From Corynebacterium lipophiloflavum DSM 44291 (lineage in GTDB: Bacteria; Actinomycetota; Actinomycetes; Mycobacteriales; Mycobacteriaceae): a stretch of DNA of 59,275 nucleotides. Below are positions 17,387 through 25,147 of the stretch, in pieces. The translations under genes were made by a program, and so were the position numbers. The notes beneath the pieces were generated by a model that was given only the letters and a program-made list of their open reading frames with translations, was not told the origin of the DNA and ran no database searches. The stretch is taken from positions 232,456 to 291,730 of the forward strand of contig NZ_GG667193.1 in the NCBI RefSeq assembly GCF_000159635.1. The letters run 5' to 3'. Positions within the stretch are counted from its first letter, which is position 1. Each line of letters starts with the position of its first letter.

Positions 17387-18901
17387 TCATGTGAGAGGGT
17401 GTGTGAGCTTCGTGTCCGCGCCGCGTTTCGGCCGGGTCGCTCGCCGGGCGACGGTCTCCGCGCGGCGGATCTGCTCGAAGGTCAGCCGCCCGGCGCGCCT
17501 GAACGCGCTGTAGGGGTTGAACAGGCGCGGGCGGCGGATGCGGCGCGCCATCCACTCGCCGAAGACGACGCCGCCGGCCAGCGCCATGCACGTTCCCACC
17601 GCCACGATCAGGTTGGTCATGCCGACAACAAGCTGCTCGTTCATGATCGCGTACATGCCGCGGTACACCCCGGAACCGGGGAGGAAGGGCGTCACCCCGG
17701 CCACGGCGGTGATCACCGGGTTGATCATGAAAAAGCGGGCGATCAGGCCGCCGGCGAGCCCGACGACGATTGCGCACGCCGCGGTGGCCATGAGCCGGCC
17801 GGTGCCGAACGGCAGCAGGAAGACGTAGTACATCGCGGAACCCGCAAAAGCGGTGGCGGCGGAGACTAAGACGGCCGGCTTCTCGGCGAAGCAGGTCACC
17901 GCGAACGCTGCTGCGGCGATGGTGCCGCCGAGGACACGCGCAATGGCTGAGCTGAAGCTGGGTGCCCCCAGCATCGTTTCCAGCGGCGGTAGCTGGACGC
18001 CGAGCAGCTCACCGAGCGCGATTCCCGTGGCCACGCCGGCGACGATGCCGCCCGTGAACAGCAGCGTCTGAAAGAACCGCGCTGAGGCGGTGACGGGGGA
18101 GCCGGTGATGCCGTCGAGAAGCGACTGCACGAGCGTGAGTCCCGCGAGCAGCACGACGATGCCGGTGGCGATGACCTGGCTGGGCACGATCGTAAACCCG
18201 AGTTGGGCCGAGAAGTTGTGAAACAACAGTGCAGGCAGCGTCGCCAGGGTGCCGCCGAGGACGCAGTGGAAAAAGTACGGCAGGTCGTTGCGCGAGAGCA
18301 CCTTGTTGATGCCCATGATCAGAAACGCGGTCAGCCCGCCGAGGCCGGCCATGAAGAAATTCCCGCCGAGCAGTATGGAAACGGCTGCGCCCATCACAGC
18401 CCAGCCGAGCAGGAAGCGCAGGTTGCGGTAGGGGATGTATCGGCGCTCGATGTCGTCGAGGATTTTCTCCGCAACCTCCGGCGGAGTGGCGCCGGATCGG
18501 ATCGAGCGGATCAGGCGGTCGACCTCCTGGAGTTTGTGGTAGTTCTCCGACATGTCGTTGACCACGCGGAACACGCTCACAGGGGTGCGGCGGTTGACGC
18601 CGATGATGGTGTGGATGGTCATGGTGTTGACCGTGATGTCGATATGGCAGTAATGCAGGCCGTACGACGAGGTCACCGTGTGGATGGAGGCGCGCGCGTC
18701 CGAGCTGGTCGTGCCGTTGGCGATCAAGATGGACCCGATGCGTGCCGCAATGGTCATTACCGCGGCGACCTGCGCCGGGTCCGTCAGATCGACGGGCGCG
18801 AGCACTGACGGGGGAGGGGAGGTGCGCACGTCATCGATCGTCGCGACACCCCTGCGATTGCTGCCCAAGCTCTCTCGGAGCCTTCTTAACGCGTCTGCCA
18901 C
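17387..18901 (-). CDS. thrE: threonine/serine exporter ThrE
   Basis: Inner-membrane exporter of threonine and serine (ThrE family, DUF1212 plus DUF3815 domains). The 504-aa protein has a soluble N-terminal part with SPLAPxDLTD-like VLAPVDLTDPAQVAAVM. The RSIRSGATPPEVAEKIL segment precedes about ten membrane helices, including IVVLLAGLTLVQSLLDGITGSPVTASARFF. Many stretches resemble C. glutamicum ThrE. GTG 18901 is chosen because TACGGT lies 7 nt before it. GTG 18910 is the alternative. The longest ORF (to 19009) must be wrong, since it would run antisense through tRNA-Thr. Confidence 0.88.
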   Translation of the reverse strand: MADALRRLRESLGSNRRGVATIDDVRTSPPPSVLAPVDLTDPAQVAAVMTIAARIGSILIANGTTSSDARASIHTVTSSYGLHYCHIDITVNTMTIHTIIGVNRRTPVSVFRVVNDMSENYHKLQEVDRLIRSIRSGATPPEVAEKILDDIERRYIPYRNLRFLLGWAVMGAAVSILLGGNFFMAGLGGLTAFLIMGINKVLSRNDLPYFFHCVLGGTLATLPALLFHNFSAQLGFTIVPSQVIATGIVVLLAGLTLVQSLLDGITGSPVTASARFFQTLLFTGGIVAGVATGIALGELLGVQLPPLETMLGAPSFSSAIARVLGGTIAAAAFAVTCFAEKPAVLVSAATAFAGSAMYYVFLLPFGTGRLMATAACAIVVGLAGGLIARFFMINPVITAVAGVTPFLPGSGVYRGMYAIMNEQLVVGMTNLIVAVGTCMALAGGVVFGEWMARRIRRPRLFNPYSAFRRAGRLTFEQIRRAETVARRATRPKRGADTKLTHPLT

Positions 18902-18966
18902 ATCCGTCACCGTAGCCTGCGGTGGAAAATGCCGCACCCGCGGGATTGCCGCCGCTGCGCGCCGTG

Positions 18967-18972
18967 TAGAAT
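18967..18972 (+). promoter_or_regulatory. -10 hexamer of tRNA-Thr
   Basis: TAGAAT ends 10 nt before the mature 5' end of the tRNA. TTGCCG at 18946-18951 could be the -35, though the 15-bp spacing is short. The region is shared with the divergent thrE promoter. Confidence 0.5.
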
Positions 18973-18982
18973 TATTCGCACT

Positions 18983-19055
18983 GCTGGAGTGGCGCAATCG
19001 GTAGCGCAACGCACTTGTAATGCGTAGGTTGCGAGTTCAAGTCTCGTCTCCAGCT
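18983..19055 (+). tRNA. tRNA-Thr (anticodon TGT)
   Basis: Cloverleaf is complete. The acceptor stem GCTGGAG/CTCCAGC has discriminator T19055. The anticodon stem ACGCA/TGCGT holds the loop CTTGTAA with anticodon TGT at 19016-19018. The T arm GCGAG/CTCGT has loop TTCAAGT. The 3' CCA is not encoded. It lies between divergent thrE and the convergent MFS gene. Confidence 0.96.
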
Positions 19056-19062
19056 CAAGGTA

Positions 19063-19092
19063 TGCCCGCCGCGCTAACTGCGCTGGTGGGCA
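19063..19092. terminator. bidirectional hairpin after tRNA-Thr and the MFS gene
   Basis: TGCCCGCC-GCGC, loop TAACT, then GCGC-T-GGTGGGCA gives a 12-bp stem with one bulge and one wobble pair. It overlaps the MFS stop codon and lies 8 nt beyond the tRNA. The T-run is weak (CGTTTCG). Confidence 0.5.
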
Positions 19093-20435
19093 GGGCGTTT
19101 CGGGTTGCCGCGAAACAGCCAGGCGCAGGCGAACGCGCTGGCCAGTAGGATCGCCGCGGCGATGGTGAGCACGGTTGAGTAGGCCATGTCGTAAACCGCG
19201 TGCGGGTGCGTTGTGGAGTCGTCGAAACGCGCGAGGATGGTGCTCATCAGCGTTCCGAGCAGGGCCACTCCGGTGAGCGCCCCGAGCTCGTAGGAGATTT
19301 CCTCCACGCTCGCCGCCATGCCTTCGCGGTGGGGTGGTGCCGAGCCGACGATTGCGGTGGAGGCGACGCTGCCGACGGCCCCGATGCCGGCGCCCACGAA
19401 CAGCATCGCCGTGATGAAGACCGGGAGGGTGTGCACGGCCAGCGCAGCCACGAGGGTGCCGGTGGCCGCCGTGGTCAGCCCGCCCACGATGAGCGGGAAG
19501 AACCCGACGCGGTGGAGCACCATCCCGCCGATGATCGACGACGGCAGCGACGCCGCGACGATCGCCGAGATGATCGCGCCCGCCTCGAGCGGGCTGAACC
19601 CGGCGACGATGTGGAAACGCTGGGTGGTCAGCAGCTCTACGGCGGCGAGCCCGGTCAGCGCGAGCGCAGCGGCGACGACACCGCCGCTGAAGATGCGGTT
19701 GCGGAAGATGTCGAGCGTGAGCAACGGTTGCTCGAGCCGCGCTTGTCGACGCGCAAACAACCACGCGCCGAGCCCCGCCGGCACGACGGCCCACAGGTGT
19801 CCTTTGATGACCAGCGTGAACCCGGTGAGGGTGAGGATGCTCAGCAGTGTCGAGGCCGCGTCCCAGCGCACCAGAGGGTAGGGGTGATTGGTGGGGCGCA
19901 GCGCGGCGAGAGCGAGCAGGGCGGCCGCGACGATGGGCACGTTGACGAGGAAGATCGAGCCCCACCAGAAATGCTCCAGCAAGAACCCGCCGACGAGCGG
20001 GCCGGCCGCGGCACCCGCGGTAGCTACGGAGGCCCAGATGCCGATCGCCGTGTTGCGCTCGCGCTCGTTTGGAAACGTCTGCTGCACGAGCGCGAGCGTG
20101 GCCGGCATCATCACAGCCGCGCCGAGGCCGAGTGCGCCGCGCGCGGCGATGAGCAGCTCTGGCGTGGGAGCGTAGGCGCAGCTCAGGGAGGCTGCACCGA
20201 AGATGGCCATGCCCGTGGCGAACATGCGCGCGTGGCCCACCTTGTCACCGAGGGTGCCGGTGCCCAGCATCAGACCAGCCACTACGAGCGGGTAGGCGTT
20301 GATGATCCACAGGCCCTGTGCCTCGTCCGCACCCAGCTCGGCGCTGATGGTGGGCAGTGCCGTGTACAGGATCGAGTTGTCCAGCCCGATGAGCAGAAGG
20401 CCGGTGGAGAGGACGCCGAGAAGCAACCAACGCAT
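19074..20435 (-). CDS. MFS exporter, DHA2-like (possible CgmA-type)
   Basis: Proton-coupled drug/metabolite exporter of 453 aa. The N-terminal helix has the DHA motif LDNSILYTALPTI. The loop GTLGDKVGHARMF is MFS motif A, and GAAAGPLVGGFLLEHFWWGSIFLVNVP is motif C plus the DHA2 signature. Roughly 12-14 membrane helices are visible. In C. glutamicum a related permease near phoRS is CgmA, which exports cadaverine with its TetR regulator CgmR. No TetR gene is present here, so substrate and orthology are uncertain. TATACT lies 7 nt before the ATG, indicating a strong leaderless promoter. Confidence 0.82.
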   Translation of the reverse strand: MRWLLLGVLSTGLLLIGLDNSILYTALPTISAELGADEAQGLWIINAYPLVVAGLMLGTGTLGDKVGHARMFATGMAIFGAASLSCAYAPTPELLIAARGALGLGAAVMMPATLALVQQTFPNERERNTAIGIWASVATAGAAAGPLVGGFLLEHFWWGSIFLVNVPIVAAALLALAALRPTNHPYPLVRWDAASTLLSILTLTGFTLVIKGHLWAVVPAGLGAWLFARRQARLEQPLLTLDIFRNRIFSGGVVAAALALTGLAAVELLTTQRFHIVAGFSPLEAGAIISAIVAASLPSSIIGGMVLHRVGFFPLIVGGLTTAATGTLVAALAVHTLPVFITAMLFVGAGIGAVGSVASTAIVGSAPPHREGMAASVEEISYELGALTGVALLGTLMSTILARFDDSTTHPHAVYDMAYSTVLTIAAAILLASAFACAWLFRGNPKRPAHQRS

Positions 20436-20441
20436 TGCACG

Positions 20442-20447
20442 GAGTAT
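20442..20447 (-). promoter_or_regulatory. -10 hexamer of the MFS gene (leaderless)
   Basis: On the minus strand TATACT, 7 nt before the ATG at 20435. It is among the best -10 matches in the window, so this exporter is probably well expressed unless repressed. Confidence 0.5.
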
Positions 20448-20549
20448 ACGGGTGGGGAAAAAGGAATCTCCCCCCAGAGGTCGTACAGGAAAGGTTCAGA
20501 ATGGCGGGTTAGATTGCCTTCAAGAATCTACCGTTGGAGGAAAATACCC

Positions 20550-21257
20550 ATGCCTGACATGAATGAGGGCGTCAAAGTTCTCGTCGTCGACGACGAGCCG
20601 AACATTGTCGAACTGCTCACCGTCTCCCTGCGCTTCCAGGGTTTCGAGGTGGAAAGCGTAAATTCCGGCTCGGAAGCTCTCAAGGTCGCCCGCGAGTTCC
20701 GCCCCGACGCTTACATCCTGGACGTCATGATGCCCGGGATGGACGGCTTCGAGCTGCTGTCCAAGCTGCGTGCCGACGGGCTCGACGGCCCCGTGCTCTT
20801 CCTCACCGCGAAGGACGCGGTCGAAGACCGGATCCACGGCCTGACCATCGGCGCCGACGATTACGTGACCAAGCCGTTTAGCCTTGAAGAGGTCATCACC
20901 CGCCTGCGCGTGATTCTGCGCCGCGGAAATGTCACCGCCGATGCGGATTCCGACTCGACCCTGCGCTACGCGGACTTGACGCTCAACGACGACACCCACG
21001 AGGTGACCAAGAGCGGTGAGATCATCGACCTCTCCCCGACGGAATTCAACCTGCTGCGCTACCTCATGCTCAACGCGGAGGTCGTGCTCTCGAAGGCGAA
21101 GATCCTCGACAACGTGTGGCACTACGACTTCGGCGGTGACGGAAACGTCGTCGAGTCGTACATCTCCTACCTGCGGCGCAAGGTGGACACCGGTGACGTT
21201 CCGCTGATCCACACCGTCCGCGGCGTCGGTTACGTGCTGCGCACCCCGCGCCAGTAG
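20550..21257 (+). CDS. phoR: phosphate-starvation response regulator PhoR
   Basis: OmpR-family response regulator of 235 aa. The receiver domain holds VLVVDDEPNI (acidic pocket), the phospho-acceptor Asp in AYILDVMMPGMDG near residue 58, and FLTAKDA and DDYVTKPF (Lys). The winged helix holds LSPTEFNLLRYLM, VLSKAKILDNVW, VVESYISYLRRKV and TVRGVGYVLR. Corynebacterial PhoR activates pst and other phosphate-starvation genes. TTGGAGG lies 9 nt before this ATG. The in-frame ORF continuing far upstream, antisense to the MFS gene, is a shadow. phoS follows after 4 nt. Confidence 0.92.
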   Translation: MPDMNEGVKVLVVDDEPNIVELLTVSLRFQGFEVESVNSGSEALKVAREFRPDAYILDVMMPGMDGFELLSKLRADGLDGPVLFLTAKDAVEDRIHGLTIGADDYVTKPFSLEEVITRLRVILRRGNVTADADSDSTLRYADLTLNDDTHEVTKSGEIIDLSPTEFNLLRYLMLNAEVVLSKAKILDNVWHYDFGGDGNVVESYISYLRRKVDTGDVPLIHTVRGVGYVLRTPRQ

Positions 21258-21261
21258 GTTC

Positions 21262-22644
21262 ATGATCCGCCCCCGCCTGTCGACCCAGACACCGACGAGC
21301 CAAATCCCGCTGCAGAAGCGCCTGCTGGCGATCGTTCTGCTCATCACGATCCTCGGCATGGCTTTGAGCTCGGTGGCGGTCTACACCCTGATGCGCGGTC
21401 TTCTGTACCAGCGGGCGGACGAGCAGTTGCGCGAAGGCTTGGACACGTGGGTTGGGCAGGCTACCCCGTGGCCGTCGATGGGCGCGCCGAGCGAGTTCCG
21501 CCAGGCGGTGCGCTACCCGCAGCTGCCCGGGTACCACTACTACGGCTCGTACTCGGCGAGCCAACCGAACTTCAGCGAGCTCGAGGGCTTCCACGCCCAG
21601 ACGGTGAGCTCCCTGCCGGGTTCCGGTGAGGACATTGAGTGGCGGGCGATGGCGCACGCCAACGCCGACGGCTCCATCGAGTTCGTCGCCAAGTCTTTGG
21701 AGGCTGAACACCGAATGCTCGCGTCCCTGGCTATCGTCACGGCCGGGATCGGCACGTTTACCGTGATCTGCATCGGGTTCGCGGGCAACTTCTTCATCCG
21801 GCGCGCGTTGACACCGCTGCGCGTGGTGGAGCAAACGGCGCTGGCGATCGCGGACGGCGACATGGAAAGGCGGGTGCCTGCCTGGTCGCGCGAGACGGAG
21901 GTGGGCAAACTGTCTTACGCCGTCAACACCATGGTGGGGCAGCTGCAGGAATCCGTGGAGGAGTCGCGCACCAAGGAGGAGCAGATGCGTCGGTTTGTCG
22001 GCGATGCCTCTCACGAGCTGCGTACACCGCTGACCAGTGTTCGCGGTTACACGGAGTTGTACCGCACAGGCATGGTTGACGACCCGGACATGGTGTTGTC
22101 GAAGATCGACGAGGAATCCGGCCGCATGAAGCTGCTCGTGGAGGATCTGCTTGCCCTGACCCGCGCCGAGGGCGCGCGCCTGGTCACCAGAGATGTCGAC
22201 ATGTTCGACGTCGTGTCCTCTGTCAAAAGCACTGCGCGGGCGGCGTTTCCCGACCGCGTGCTGACGGTGGAAAACGAAGCGATGAACGTGCCCATGGTCA
22301 AGGGTGACCCCGACCGCCTGCACCAGGTGATGCTCAACTTAGTCAGCAACGCGTTCAAACATGGCGGGCCCGATGCGGAGGTGACGATCACCTTGCGCGA
22401 GAACCTGGACAAGGTCTTTATCGACGTCGCCGACAACGGTGTCGGCATGCGGCAAGAGGACGCGGACCACATCTTCGAGCGCTTTTACCGCGCGGACACC
22501 TCCCGCAACAGGGCCGGCGGCGGCGGTTCCGGCCTGGGCTTGGCCATCACAAAATCCATCGTGGAGGCGCACGGCGGAGCGATCTCGGTGCGCACCGCGC
22601 CGGGCGAGGGTTCGACGTTCACGCTGTCGCTGCCGATGGTTTGA
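21262..22644 (+). CDS. phoS: phosphate-sensing histidine kinase PhoS
   Basis: Membrane sensor kinase partner of PhoR, 460 aa. The first membrane helix is at about 20-45 (LLAIVLLITILGMALSSVAVYTLM). An extracytoplasmic sensor of roughly 110 residues and a second helix at about 155-178 follow. HAMP (RRALTPLRVVEQTA...) comes next, then the H-box DASHELRTPLTSVRGY, N-box LHQVMLNLVSNAFKHG, and G-boxes DNGVGM and GGSGLGLAI. All catalytic motifs are intact. Note that corynebacterial PhoR/PhoS naming is opposite to E. coli, where PhoR is the kinase. It may sense phosphate status with PstSCAB and PhoU, encoded about 26 kb away. Confidence 0.92.
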   Translation: MIRPRLSTQTPTSQIPLQKRLLAIVLLITILGMALSSVAVYTLMRGLLYQRADEQLREGLDTWVGQATPWPSMGAPSEFRQAVRYPQLPGYHYYGSYSASQPNFSELEGFHAQTVSSLPGSGEDIEWRAMAHANADGSIEFVAKSLEAEHRMLASLAIVTAGIGTFTVICIGFAGNFFIRRALTPLRVVEQTALAIADGDMERRVPAWSRETEVGKLSYAVNTMVGQLQESVEESRTKEEQMRRFVGDASHELRTPLTSVRGYTELYRTGMVDDPDMVLSKIDEESGRMKLLVEDLLALTRAEGARLVTRDVDMFDVVSSVKSTARAAFPDRVLTVENEAMNVPMVKGDPDRLHQVMLNLVSNAFKHGGPDAEVTITLRENLDKVFIDVADNGVGMRQEDADHIFERFYRADTSRNRAGGGGSGLGLAITKSIVEAHGGAISVRTAPGEGSTFTLSLPMV

Positions 22645-22672
22645 CCTTGCCCCTGCGGCAACCAGTTGAGTC

Positions 22673-23422
22673 GTGACCATGCATTCCATTAGCGAAGCAG
22701 CCACCTGGCTGGGCGTCACACCGAAAGCGCTGCGGCACTGGGACAGCCTCGGGCTCCTCGTGCCGGCGCGCCGGGGTACCTACCGCGTCTACTCCGATGC
22801 CGACCTGCGGCGCGGAGCCGCGATTGTGCTTTACCAGTCTGCGGGGATGCCGTTGAGCGACATAGCCTCGCTTCTCGACGCCCCCAGCGACAACGCCCTC
22901 CGCGATGCGCTGCGCCGCCACCGCCGCGAGCTCGCGAGGCGCGCCAGGGAACTGAAACGCCAAGTGGATGCAGTCGACCAACTACTGAAGGAGACCACGA
23001 TGGATAACTTGAGCATCTACTTCGGCGACCACATGCCCGCCTATCAAGACGAAGCCGAGCAGCGCTGGGGAGGCACCCCGCAGTGGGCCGAATCCCAGGC
23101 TCGTCTGAAGAGGAAGGGCGCCGCCGATTTCGAGAGGATGAAGGAGGAGCAGGACGTATTCGCCGCGGACCTCGCGGCCGCCCGTGAGGCGGGGGTCGAA
23201 CCGCGTTCGGACGCGGCACGGGATCTGGTGCGCCGCCACAGGGCGTCGATAAGCGAATGGTACGAGGCAACCGCGGCGCGCCAGCTCATCCTTGCGCGGA
23301 TGTACGACGCCGACGAGCGCTTCCACGCCGCCTACCGCGGGGAGCAGGATTATCTGCTGCGACTCGTCGAGGCGCAGGCCGCGGCGGAGGGGGTTGACGT
23401 GGACAACCCCGAGTGGGACTAA
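22673..23422 (+). CDS. MerR-family regulator with TipAS-like C-terminal domain
   Basis: A 249-aa regulator. Residues 1-70 form a MerR winged helix (SISEAATWLGVTPKALRHWDSLGLLVPARRGTYRVYSDADL). A coiled dimerisation helix follows (about 78-105). The C-terminal region resembles the TipAS drug-binding domain (YQDEAEQRWGGTPQWAESQARLKR...FAADLAAAREAGVEPRSDAARDLVRRHRASISEWY). TipAS-type regulators bind multiple lipophilic drugs and activate resistance genes. The target and ligand here are unknown, and no effector gene is adjacent except possibly the MFS exporter 2.2 kb away. The start may instead be ATG 22679. Confidence 0.8.
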   Translation: MTMHSISEAATWLGVTPKALRHWDSLGLLVPARRGTYRVYSDADLRRGAAIVLYQSAGMPLSDIASLLDAPSDNALRDALRRHRRELARRARELKRQVDAVDQLLKETTMDNLSIYFGDHMPAYQDEAEQRWGGTPQWAESQARLKRKGAADFERMKEEQDVFAADLAAAREAGVEPRSDAARDLVRRHRASISEWYEATAARQLILARMYDADERFHAAYRGEQDYLLRLVEAQAAAEGVDVDNPEWD

Positions 23423-23432
23423 TCTAGGCGCG

Positions 23433-23858
23433 CTAGAGTGCGCGGCCGTCCTCACCGACGCCGAGGCGTTCGCGCAGCTTCGCGGCGGCCTCGTCCATCT
23501 TCGCGGGGTCGGTCTGATCCGCGGGGATGACGTTGGCCAGGCTGTAGCCGCTCATGTCGTTCGCCGGGAAGACGTGGACGTGGGCGTGGGGGACCTCGAA
23601 TCCGGCGATGAGGTAGCCGGCGCGCGCGGCGCCGAAGGTGTCGACAATCGCGGAACCGATCTTGAGGGCCACCTCGTTGACGTGGGCCCAGGTTTCCGGG
23701 TCGAGGTCAGTCCACTTGTCTACCTCGGCGACGGGCACGATCAGGGTGTGGCCGTAGGAGACGGGCTCGATGGTCAAAAACGCGGCCACTGTCTCGTCGC
23801 GGTAGACGAAGCGGCCGGGGATTTCCCCGTTGATGATCTTGGTAAACACGGTGCTCAT
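23433..23858 (-). CDS. HIT-family nucleotide hydrolase
   Basis: A 141-aa histidine-triad protein (HINT-like) starting [19 protein letters not shown] with the family motif HAHVHVF (HxHxH) near residue 100. HINT proteins hydrolyse adenosine phosphoramidates or related nucleotide conjugates. The substrate here is not known. It is divergent from purD with 31 bp between starts. TAGCCT (minus strand, 23867-23872) ends 8 nt before the ATG, so the two genes have abutting leaderless promoters. Confidence 0.9.
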   Translation of the reverse strand: MSTVFTKIINGEIPGRFVYRDETVAAFLTIEPVSYGHTLIVPVAEVDKWTDLDPETWAHVNEVALKIGSAIVDTFGAARAGYLIAGFEVPHAHVHVFPANDMSGYSLANVIPADQTDPAKMDEAAAKLRERLGVGEDGRAL

Positions 23859-23866
23859 GCTCCCCC

Positions 23867-23882
23867 AGGCTACCTGTAGATT
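23867..23882. promoter_or_regulatory. facing -10 elements of HIT gene and purD
   Basis: Minus-strand TAGCCT (23867-23872) and plus-strand TAGATT (23877-23882) are separated by 4 bp. They lie 8 and 7 nt before their start codons. Each -35 region must fall inside the other gene's first codons. Simultaneous polymerase binding should be impossible. Confidence 0.5.
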
Positions 23883-23889
23883 AGAGCTC

Positions 23890-25137
23890 ATGCGCATCCT
23901 CGTTATCGGCTCGGGCGGCCGCGAACACGCCCTGCTCCATGGCCTTTCCGGCCACGAACTCCACGTCGCGCCGGGCAACGCCGGGATGGCGACGCTGGCG
24001 CAGGTACACCCCGTCGATGCGGCTTCGCCCGAGGCCGTGACCCGGCTCGCCCGCGAAGTTGACGCCGAGCTTGTGGTCATCGGCCCGGAGATCCCGCTCG
24101 TCGCGGGGGTCTCGGACGCGCTGCGCGGCGCCGGTTTCAACGTGTTCGGCCCTTCGCAGGCAGCGGCCCAGTTGGAGGGCTCGAAGGCTTTCGCGAAAGA
24201 CGTGATGGCCTCGGCGGGTGTGTTCACGGCCTCGGCGACGCAGGTCACCGCCCTCGACGAGATAGATGCCGCGCTCGACGGCTATGGCCCGCACTACGTG
24301 GTCAAGGACGACGGGCTCGCCGGCGGCAAGGGCGTTGTGGTCACCGATGACCGCGAGGCGGCCGCCGCGCACGCGCGTGCCGTGATCAAGGCCGGCAACC
24401 CGGTGCTGCTGGAGTCCTTCCTGGAAGGCCCGGAGGTGTCGCTGTTCTGCCTGGTCGACGGGGAAACTGTCGTGCCCCTGCTGCCCGCGCAGGACCACAA
24501 GCGCGCCTACGACGGGGACCTGGGCCCGAATACCGGCGGGATGGGCGCCTACACGCCGCTTCCGTGGCTGCCTGCCGACGGGGTGTCGCGCATTGTCGCT
24601 GAGGTGGTCGAGCCGGTGGCGCGCGAGATGGTGGCGCGCGGCATTGCCTACCAGGGTTTGCTCTACGCCGGCCTCGCCTGGGGGCCCGAGGGCCCGGCTG
24701 TGGTGGAGTTCAACGCCCGCTTCGGCGACCCGGAAACGCAGGCCGTGCTGGCGCTGCTCGAAACCCCGCTTGCCGACGCCCTCAACGCCGTGGCGACCGG
24801 AACGTTGGCGCAGCTTGGCCCGCTGCGCTGGGCCGAGGGCTACGCTGCCACGGTCGTGCTGGCGGCCGAGGGGTATCCGGAGTCGCCGCGCAAGGGCGAC
24901 GCTCTGAGCGGCGACAACCTCGATGATCCTTCGCGGATCCTGCATGCGGGAACCGCTTCGCGTGATGGAGTGTACGTCTCCGGCGGCGGGCGTGTGCTCA
25001 ACGCCTTGGGTGTCGGGGCCACTCTTGCGGAAGCGGTCGAGGCGGCCTACGCGCAGCTCGAGGGTGTCGAGTTGCAGGGTGGGTTTTTCCGCAGGGATAT
25101 TGCGCGCGCGGCAATTGAGGGAGCGATCTCCCTCTAG
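23890..25137 (+). CDS. purD: phosphoribosylamine-glycine ligase
   Basis: Second step of purine synthesis, forming GAR from phosphoribosylamine, glycine and ATP. The 415-aa ATP-grasp protein has the N-terminal [33 protein letters not shown] (ATP binding), [27 protein letters not shown] and [20 protein letters not shown] (metal ligands). All motifs are intact and length is normal. The ATG follows TAGATT by 7 nt. It is convergent with the HNH gene 10 bp beyond its stop. Confidence 0.97.
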   Translation: MRILVIGSGGREHALLHGLSGHELHVAPGNAGMATLAQVHPVDAASPEAVTRLAREVDAELVVIGPEIPLVAGVSDALRGAGFNVFGPSQAAAQLEGSKAFAKDVMASAGVFTASATQVTALDEIDAALDGYGPHYVVKDDGLAGGKGVVVTDDREAAAAHARAVIKAGNPVLLESFLEGPEVSLFCLVDGETVVPLLPAQDHKRAYDGDLGPNTGGMGAYTPLPWLPADGVSRIVAEVVEPVAREMVARGIAYQGLLYAGLAWGPEGPAVVEFNARFGDPETQAVLALLETPLADALNAVATGTLAQLGPLRWAEGYAATVVLAAEGYPESPRKGDALSGDNLDDPSRILHAGTASRDGVYVSGGGRVLNALGVGATLAEAVEAAYAQLEGVELQGGFFRRDIARAAIEGAISL

Positions 25138-25147
25138 CTGGTTTCCT

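Noticed and set aside
18902-19009. Extension of thrE to an ATG at 19009
   Set aside because: It would code antisense through a complete tRNA-Thr and its promoter, and the extra residues do not resemble ThrE.
19200-20549. Large N-terminal extension of the PhoR response regulator
   Set aside because: The upstream part is antisense to the MFS gene and reads as Arg/Glu-rich shadow sequence. A good ribosome-binding site precedes ATG 20550.
23422-23437. TCTAG/CTAGA inverted repeat between the MerR and HIT genes
   Set aside because: The arms are 5 bp with a GC-only centre and no T-run. It is too weak to call a terminator.
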